Shown: positions 25,629-30,594 of the stretch, piece after piece
Layout: each line of letters starts with the position of its first letter
Numbering within the stretch: position 1 is the first letter of the stretch
DNA from: a virus
IMG/VR virus record: IMGVR_UViG_3300017788_000114
Span: 1 to 30,594 of that record
Direction: 5' to 3' (one strand)
DNA length: 30,594 nucleotides
Position numbers and translations under genes: made by a program
Notes under the pieces: model-generated
The model's database searches: none
What the model saw: only the letters and a program-made list of their open reading frames with translations
What the model was told of the DNA's origin: nothing

Positions 25629-27889
25629 CCGTTGTAGACCTTGGGGTCTCCCAAGGCCATGCTCATGAACTCTAAAGTGTCATTGGGGCTCTGACCAGTC
25701 ATGTTGAATTGTATTTCGGCTGCTTTGGCTTTGTTCAACTCTGCCTGTGCCAAGTCCTTCTGATCTTCTGGTGTTGGCTGTGCTGTTTCAGCGGCTTGTG
25801 CGGCCTGCTGGATCATGGTGCGAACTTCTTCGTCGCTGGGGAGGTAGGTATCTGGATCTTTCACTCCCAAGATATACAACATATCCTCGTAGGGCTTGCG
25901 AACTTTATAAAAAATAGTCTCAGTGAGGCTGCCCTGCTGGGCCATCTGTTGCACAGCAGCATACAGTTGTGTCTGTGCCTGCTGTATGATCTGTATGCGG
26001 GCCATCTGGTTCTCTTCCGATAACATGCCCATGGCCAGTTCCAACTGTATCATCTTGCGATCACTGAAGTTCATGTTGTCCCAGGCCACATAGTCCAGAT
26101 ATTCTGGCCGGCCGTCAGGATGGAACTGTGCGGCCAGTTTCTTCACGCCGTAGTCATCACCATACTGTATCAAGGTGCGCCACACCAACCAAATGGCATC
26201 ACGCAGGCCTTCTGAAGCACACTTCACGGCCTGGTCCTGTATGATCTGGTTGGGAGTGAGCGCGAGTTGTAGTTTTATACCGCTATTACCCGGTGCCATG
26301 ACCTCAGGATTGAATGTGTCCTGCGGCGTGGTCATGCCGATCATGGCCATGGTGTCTTGCTGGATGCGTGTTAGCGCCTGGTCCAGGAAGCCTATGTTGC
26401 CCGATGGCGGCGGCACCTGGTAGATGTCCGTGGCTGGATCAAACTTTGAGTCCAGCAAGAAGATCGCCGCTTCGCCATCCTGCAGCATCTGGAAGTCTAC
26501 CTTGTCCGCTTTCACGCCCATCCTGGGTGTGGCCGTGAGCAGGCCCAGCATGATCTCTGCGCGGGCCGCTGCCGTGGCGTATTCCTGCATGGGCACCACT
26601 GACTCCGCGAAACTCATGCCGTAGAAATTGCCGGGCAAGGGTTTGGGGCACATGTTGGCCACGGGTATGAACTCCACTTCCTTGGCAGATATGATGTATT
26701 GTCCGGAATACACCACCTCTACTAACTCTAACTCACCATCGCCGTCGATGTCATAGCGGTTCCATATGGTCAGCACAGTGATCCTGCGTGCGTATTCATC
26801 AGCGCTGTTGCCGGATCCCACGGGTATGCCCTGCACCGGCACGGAATCTCTGGCATGTATGGCCATGTTGTTCAAGACCGAACCTGACTGGTAAGCACCG
26901 TTCTGGTTGTATTCAGCGAACTCCTGGAACAGTTCGAGATCGATGTCGGGATACAGTTCAGTGGCTTCTGCTATGGTCATGTCGTCATAGAAACCACAGA
27001 AGGGCTGATCACGCACAGTGGTGATGGTGGGGTCGCACACCCAGTAATGCTGGGCGATGTTGCGGAACTGGATGTTGATGTTGTAGCCAGTGAGTTTGTA
27101 TCGGGCTGAATACACCGTGTTGCGCAGGATGGCTTCGGCCATGGCGTCTTCGCCCTGCTCCAGTTCCAGATTGGGCATGTCCATGTCCACTGCGTCTGCG
27201 GAGGCTGCGTCCAGGCCCGCGATGCGCGAGTCGATCTCTGCCTGTTGTTGTTCTTCAGGCAGGGCTTGCATGAACTGTGCCATCTCGGCCAAGACCGCTG
27301 CCATGTCTACATTGACCTTCCTACGGCTCTGGCGCTGGAAATCCAGGCCCGAATCCGCTGCCTGCTGCTCAAACGCACGCAGTTGGTCGCGTGTGCCCTG
27401 CGTCGTGACATAGCGTGTGATCTGCTCGCGTATGGGCAGGATCATCATCATGCCATTCTTGTGCATCACGGCATCCATCACCCACTGGCTCAGCATGTGG
27501 TGCGGATCGTTCATCTCGTTGATGATCTTGCTGACCATGTTGGTGGCCTGGCGTGCGGCTTCGTCGTCGCCTTCGTGGTCCGGCATGAACTCAAAGTTGA
27601 TCTCGCCGTTGGGCGCCAGACCTTTGGCTATCACTGCGGTGGCATAGTCCACTGTGGGCTTCACACTGGGATGGATATAATCTATGCCGTTTACGGGCGC
27701 GGTAGATTGCTGCACTGCCAGCATGAGATAGTGATAGTCTGATGCGCGGTTCACCTGGTTCTTGGTGGCGGTCCACTGCAGATAGGTGTTGGCCTTGGTG
27801 TCCAAGAGATTCTTCATCTTCACGAAACGGGCCAAGCGGCTGTTGTTGGTGTTGAGATCTCGGATTACTGTATTCTTGATATCGAGCAC
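25625..27889 (-). CDS. Portal protein
   Basis: This 754-aa protein has the size and layout of P22-type portals (725 aa). The N-terminal helical domain (KANTYLQWTATKNQVNRASD) is followed by the wing (DYATAVIAKGLAPNGEINFE; LSQWVMDAVMHKNGMMMILP), then a beta-rich crown region (TEYPDIDLELF-like strands near 290; VLTIWNRYDIDGDGELELVE). The tail has long Gln/Ala-rich helices (MARIQIIQQAQTQLYAAVQQ), probably the barrel. It forms the dodecameric DNA channel at one capsid vertex. The start is a GTG with AAAGGA 7 nt upstream (27897-27902), after a TAAATA box. The family match is by size, order and context. Confidence 0.88.
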   Translation of the reverse strand: MLDIKNTVIRDLNTNNSRLARFVKMKNLLDTKANTYLQWTATKNQVNRASDYHYLMLAVQQSTAPVNGIDYIHPSVKPTVDYATAVIAKGLAPNGEINFEFMPDHEGDDEAARQATNMVSKIINEMNDPHHMLSQWVMDAVMHKNGMMMILPIREQITRYVTTQGTRDQLRAFEQQAADSGLDFQRQSRRKVNVDMAAVLAEMAQFMQALPEEQQQAEIDSRIAGLDAASADAVDMDMPNLELEQGEDAMAEAILRNTVYSARYKLTGYNINIQFRNIAQHYWVCDPTITTVRDQPFCGFYDDMTIAEATELYPDIDLELFQEFAEYNQNGAYQSGSVLNNMAIHARDSVPVQGIPVGSGNSADEYARRITVLTIWNRYDIDGDGELELVEVVYSGQYIISAKEVEFIPVANMCPKPLPGNFYGMSFAESVVPMQEYATAAARAEIMLGLLTATPRMGVKADKVDFQMLQDGEAAIFLLDSKFDPATDIYQVPPPSGNIGFLDQALTRIQQDTMAMIGMTTPQDTFNPEVMAPGNSGIKLQLALTPNQIIQDQAVKCASEGLRDAIWLVWRTLIQYGDDYGVKKLAAQFHPDGRPEYLDYVAWDNMNFSDRKMIQLELAMGMLSEENQMARIQIIQQAQTQLYAAVQQMAQQGSLTETIFYKVRKPYEDMLYILGVKDPDTYLPSDEEVRTMIQQAAQAAETAQPTPEDQKDLAQAELNKAKAAEIQFNMTGQSPNDTLEFMSMALGDPKVYNG

Positions 27890-27911
27890 TGGCGTGTCCT
27901 TTAGCGTAGTG

Positions 27912-27921
27912 TTATTTAGCG
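27912..27921 (-). promoter_or_regulatory. Late-type promoter CGCTAAATAA before portal
   Basis: The box on the minus strand reads CGCTAAATAA, followed within 10 nt by CGCTAAAGGA, which contains the portal ribosome binding site. It fills the 39-bp gap between the 27-aa gene and portal. Confidence 0.55.
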
Positions 27922-27928
27922 GCGATCG

Positions 27929-28012
27929 CTAGAACTGGCTCACGATGGCCGACATCACGCCCATGACAAACATCATGATCAACCACTTCTGGAACTCGTC
28001 TGGAGGTATCAT
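27929..28012 (-). CDS. 27-aa single-pass membrane miniprotein between TerL and portal
   Basis: This miniprotein starts MIPPDEFQKW and ends LIMMFVMGVMSAIVSQF. It is an amphipathic head followed by a Met-rich hydrophobic helix long enough to span a membrane. Its ATG overlaps the terminase stop by 4 nt (ATGA), exactly as genuine genes in this operon do, and it uses the space before the portal promoter fully. No homologue is recognised. It could be a small holin-like or membrane-anchoring peptide, or a packaging-linked factor. A chance ORF is possible given its length. Confidence 0.5.
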   Translation of the reverse strand: MIPPDEFQKWLIMMFVMGVMSAIVSQF

Positions 28013-29619
28013 TGTGTGCTAAAGGTTCTTTTCCAGGCAGGTCTGTCGTGATCATATCTGGGCCGCATCAGTATGTCTCTGGCATCGGCCATCCTCTGCT
28101 GTGGTGTAAGGCCATCCCAGGGTTCCGCCCACCCATTCAAGCAACCCAGCAAGGCATAACGGGCCGAATCTATTGTATCATCAGGATCGGAGAAACGGCC
28201 CTGCTGATCCACATAGTAGTTCTGTGCTTCACGCAGGAAGTCCGCACAGTTCTCGTTCACATGCAAGGTGCCCGCTTCCAGCATCTGTCGCATCACATTC
28301 ACACCGAAACTTTTGTGGTTCGTGGTCCTGCCCTGCAGGTCAGGTGGATTCTGTATGGGTTTCTGGCACACATTGAGCCCGTATTCTTCAAACATGTCTC
28401 GGATCGATGCTGAAGTCATGGTATAGCGTCCAGGCGTGCCCGCATCTGGTGGCAACACTATGGGACAGCCTATCACTTCAGGCCGCATCAGGTGCTGGAT
28501 GTAGTTGGCGGGATTGGCTTCATCTACACCCCTGACAGTGATCTGTCGGTGCAGCCAGGCTTCGCGTTCGTGCGGATCCCAATACATGAGGGAGATCACT
28601 GTGCGGTCGTTGACCAAGCCAAGGTCCAGGGCAATGATCCTGTCAATGCCGGTGCGAGGTTCAAATTTATAATCCTGTCTGCCGTAGGTGGGCCACTCAC
28701 GGATCTGGAACACGGCACCCTGTCCCATGATGGGTCGCCCAGCGATGCGTGCTTCACGCTCGTGTGGCAGGTAGTCACGCTCCAGTTGATCTCTTGTGCT
28801 CTGCAACAGGAACGGTTCGCCCCAGGGATCGTATTCGGGCACATCCGACCAGGCCACACGGATAAAGTCATAGCCAGCCTCACGATTCCAGAACTTTGAT
28901 ACGAGTCCGTTGAGACCTTTGAGCGGTGTGAATGAACACAGCACCTGTCCCTGCGTGGTGGCTGTGCGTGTCACGATCTCTGAGAAGAAGTCGTCCGGTG
29001 GTTGCTCGTCAAACACAGCCAAGTTCAGTTTGAAACCCTGCATCTGACGCACCTCTTGCGTGTAGTTGGCAAACAAGAGATAACTCTTGCTGCCTGATAC
29101 ATGCCGCACTTCAACGCCGATTGCGTTGGCACCATCGCCGCGTATGGTTTCAAAGATGATGCTGTGTCTGGGTATGGCACCGGTGCCGATCTCGTCCACG
29201 ATCTTGATGTCCTGTGTGCCCAAGAGTTCTTTCTGCAGCACCAAGGCCACCTGGCTCCAGCCTTCGCCTGCGACCATGGCCGTGATGGCTGAGTCGAATC
29301 GTTTGCCCTGCCACCAGTCTGGATAGATGCCGGTGAGATGCATGGCTGTTTCCGAACAGGTGCTCACTGTCTTACCAATCCGGTTCGCGGCCAGGATGCC
29401 TCTGCGGTCTGTGCGGGTCTCAAAGAACCGCCGCTGGTGCTCAAAAGGTCTGAAATAACTCAGTTGGTGGTATCGCATGTGCTCCGCAGTGGCGATGACA
29501 AGTTCCTCAAACGCTGACCGTTGGGCCTGGGTCATCATGGTGATGCTGTCAGGCTTCAATCCATGCAGGTCGAGACAGTATCGCAGGGCACGCCGCATGA
29601 GCACAGCGGGATCGATCAT
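28009..29619 (-). CDS. Terminase large subunit (DNA packaging ATPase and nuclease)
   Basis: This 536-aa protein drives DNA into the prohead and cuts it. The ATPase domain has a deviant Walker A, AANRIGKT (77-84), Walker B LNLAVFDE (198-205) with catalytic Glu, and coupling motif SFTPLKG (229-235). The RNase-H-like nuclease domain has IIALDLG (first Asp, D332), then a later DPDDTIDSARYALLG with closing Asp residues. The portal- and DNA-binding end is WKRTFSTQ. Its place beside portal fits the usual terL-portal order. It starts by ATGA overlap with the adenine methyltransferase gene. The type of packaging ends (cos or headful) cannot be told from the sequence. Confidence 0.95.
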   Translation of the reverse strand: MIDPAVLMRRALRYCLDLHGLKPDSITMMTQAQRSAFEELVIATAEHMRYHQLSYFRPFEHQRRFFETRTDRRGILAANRIGKTVSTCSETAMHLTGIYPDWWQGKRFDSAITAMVAGEGWSQVALVLQKELLGTQDIKIVDEIGTGAIPRHSIIFETIRGDGANAIGVEVRHVSGSKSYLLFANYTQEVRQMQGFKLNLAVFDEQPPDDFFSEIVTRTATTQGQVLCSFTPLKGLNGLVSKFWNREAGYDFIRVAWSDVPEYDPWGEPFLLQSTRDQLERDYLPHEREARIAGRPIMGQGAVFQIREWPTYGRQDYKFEPRTGIDRIIALDLGLVNDRTVISLMYWDPHEREAWLHRQITVRGVDEANPANYIQHLMRPEVIGCPIVLPPDAGTPGRYTMTSASIRDMFEEYGLNVCQKPIQNPPDLQGRTTNHKSFGVNVMRQMLEAGTLHVNENCADFLREAQNYYVDQQGRFSDPDDTIDSARYALLGCLNGWAEPWDGLTPQQRMADARDILMRPRYDHDRPAWKRTFSTQ

Positions 29620-30149
29620 AGTTCATTGCCCCAGGCATCCCAGCCCGGGTAGGGTTGCCGTGCAAACATCTCTAGCCTGCGTGCCTGGGGCCACATGCGA
29701 GCGATGCGATCCTGCACCGCACGCGGTTTCGTGCTGTGTGTGGTGCGAGCCTCACTGACCAACTGCCGTTCATTGCGTGTGCCGCGTGGTGCGGGGATGC
29801 GTCCACGCTTGAAGCACAGCACAGGTTCGGTCTGTGTCATGGTATAATAGCCAGGATTCACACGCTGTTTGTCCCACACGAAAGGGGTATGCACATAGCG
29901 GAAACCCCAGCCGTGCCCCAATGTGATGGCCTGGTCCAGGTGTGGCCAAGTGGCCCACATGAACAGCAGGCAATCCGCGGCTGACCAGTTTGCTGGTGAA
30001 ATCTCCTGGACCATGTCTGTCACCGTCATGGTTGGGTAATGCTGTTGTGCCGATCCAGATGGATCGGATCCTGCACCACCATGTTGTTGCTGTCCCTTGT
30101 AGTGCCAGGGTGGATCCGCTATGATTATATCATAGGGCGGCTGGATCAT
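29616..30149 (-). CDS. MT-A70 family adenine methyltransferase
   Basis: This 177-aa protein has the catalytic DPPW motif in IIADPPWHYKG (8-18). The C-terminal LEMFARQPYPGWDAWGNEL (about 159-177) is the conserved 'LE(L/M)FAR....GW..WGNE' end of the MT-A70 (IME4-like, bacterial/phage subset) family. The segment ADCLLFMWATWPHLDQAI matches the usual middle strand-helix. Phage members are generally N6-adenine DNA methyltransferases; the recognition site is not known here. The gene overlaps both its neighbours by ATGA and lies just before terminase, so it is probably expressed with packaging genes. It is close to full length for a compact phage member. Confidence 0.9.
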   Translation of the reverse strand: MIQPPYDIIIADPPWHYKGQQQHGGAGSDPSGSAQQHYPTMTVTDMVQEISPANWSAADCLLFMWATWPHLDQAITLGHGWGFRYVHTPFVWDKQRVNPGYYTMTQTEPVLCFKRGRIPAPRGTRNERQLVSEARTTHSTKPRAVQDRIARMWPQARRLEMFARQPYPGWDAWGNEL

Positions 30150-30430
30150 CTGACCTCGCGGTAGATGGTGTAGAGGCTCTCCAGGGCCATGGCCATGTTG
30201 CGTATGGCCTCGGAGTCAGCGGGCCAGGTGCCAGGATCATGCAGATCAAAGCCTTCGGGCTTGTTCAACATGCTCTGCAGCCTTTCCGCAGTGAGCCGCA
30301 TGCTGTGTTCTATCTGACCAGGGAACTTCTCGCGGAACGCTTCGCGATGCGCCTGCAGCACTTTCTGTGCTATCTTTGTATCCTGTGTTTCCTTGGCTGC
30401 TATGGCTGAACGGATTTCGGGCGAGATCAT
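30146..30430 (-). CDS. Hypothetical 94-aa helical protein, possible small terminase
   Basis: The product is almost all helical (SAIAAKETQDTKIAQKVLQA; HREAFREKFPGQIEHSMRL; RLQSMLNKPEGFDLHD), then ADSEAIRNMAMALESLYTIY. No DNA-binding helix-turn-helix is clear. Position two genes upstream of TerL in a coupled operon, and the small helical nature, make a small terminase subunit possible, but the sequence does not establish it. ATGA overlaps at both ends. Confidence 0.6.
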   Translation of the reverse strand: MISPEIRSAIAAKETQDTKIAQKVLQAHREAFREKFPGQIEHSMRLTAERLQSMLNKPEGFDLHDPGTWPADSEAIRNMAMALESLYTIYREVR

Positions 30431-30594
30431 TCTGCTGCCCAGGGGTAGCTGATAGCACTGTGATCCAGAGTGATGAAGTCACGATCTATCCACACGGACC
30501 AGAAGTTGGTGTTGTTCACTTTCTTGGCCATCATCAAGGCACGCAGGCGCTTGCCCATGGGCGTGAGCGTGCCATCCGCACGCTGTATGATCTG
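30427..30594 (-). CDS. Partial hypothetical gene, C-terminal 55 aa, entering from the right edge
   Basis: The frame is open from the window edge for 55 codons and stops at TGA (30429-30427), overlapping the ATG of the 94-aa gene by 4 nt. The peptide starts QIIQRADGTLTPMGKRLRAL and includes FWSVWIDRDFITLDHSAISY. No domain is recognised in the visible part. The same coupling as neighbours makes it a real gene; its N-terminus lies outside the window. Confidence 0.6.
   Translation of the reverse strand, partial: QIIQRADGTLTPMGKRLRALMMAKKVNNTNFWSVWIDRDFITLDHSAISYPWAAE

Overview
The window is part of the genome of a tailed bacteriophage with a podovirus-like virion. Evidence for this is a contiguous late block on the minus strand holding a large terminase with classical motifs, a portal, a scaffold, a major capsid protein that resembles the SU10/DUF5309 family, tail-nozzle-like proteins, collagen-like fibres and a set of large Ala/Gln/Pro-rich ejection-type proteins. 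There is no sheath, baseplate or tape-measure gene and no host gene. Fibre motifs (GXY collagen, '[12 protein letters not shown]', '[11 protein letters not shown]' ends) resemble those of uncultured aquatic phages, but the host cannot be read from the window.

Layout, left to right. (1) 1-690: about 600 bases without a convincing gene, dense in perfect inverted repeats and carrying three TAAATA boxes; I read most of it as a candidate large structured RNA. (2) 691-4235, plus strand: a tightly overlapped cluster of three small phage proteins, a GT4-like glycosyltransferase, an 89-aa protein, a SAM methyltransferase and a GNAT-like acetyltransferase. It looks like a surface or glycan modification module. 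(3) 4149-30594, minus strand, transcribed right to left. First comes a packaging and head module: two small proteins, an MT-A70 adenine methyltransferase, TerL, a 27-aa membrane miniprotein, portal, a GIY-YIG endonuclease, a 125-aa protein, scaffold and major capsid protein, closed by an intrinsic terminator. Next are the tail and fibre genes: a 198-aa protein, an adaptor-like protein, a collagen fibre, a LamG protein, 77-aa and 46-aa proteins, a second collagen fibre, a nozzle-like protein, a third fibre with decapeptide repeats, and a 74-aa protein. Last are the ejection-type proteins (893, 247, 646 and 310 aa), a Dps/ferritin-like protein and an 83-aa membrane protein that converges on the acetyltransferase gene.

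Genes are packed with 1-4 nt overlaps (ATGA, TAATG or TGATG), so translation is probably coupled through most of the window. Where a junction is not overlapped there is usually a TAAATA box pointing into the next gene. All five minus-strand copies of TAAATA that I could find lie within 45 nt upstream of a start codon, and all three plus-strand copies lie in the leader of the plus cluster. This looks like the phage's own single-box late promoter. Three of the boxes sit only 4-5 nt from an ATG, which suggests leaderless mRNAs.

The most unusual content is the structured leader region, the promoter system with apparent leaderless starts, a Dps-like protein encoded inside the virion block, a homing endonuclease joined seamlessly by 4-nt overlaps on both sides, and strong GATC enrichment in a phage that encodes an adenine methyltransferase.
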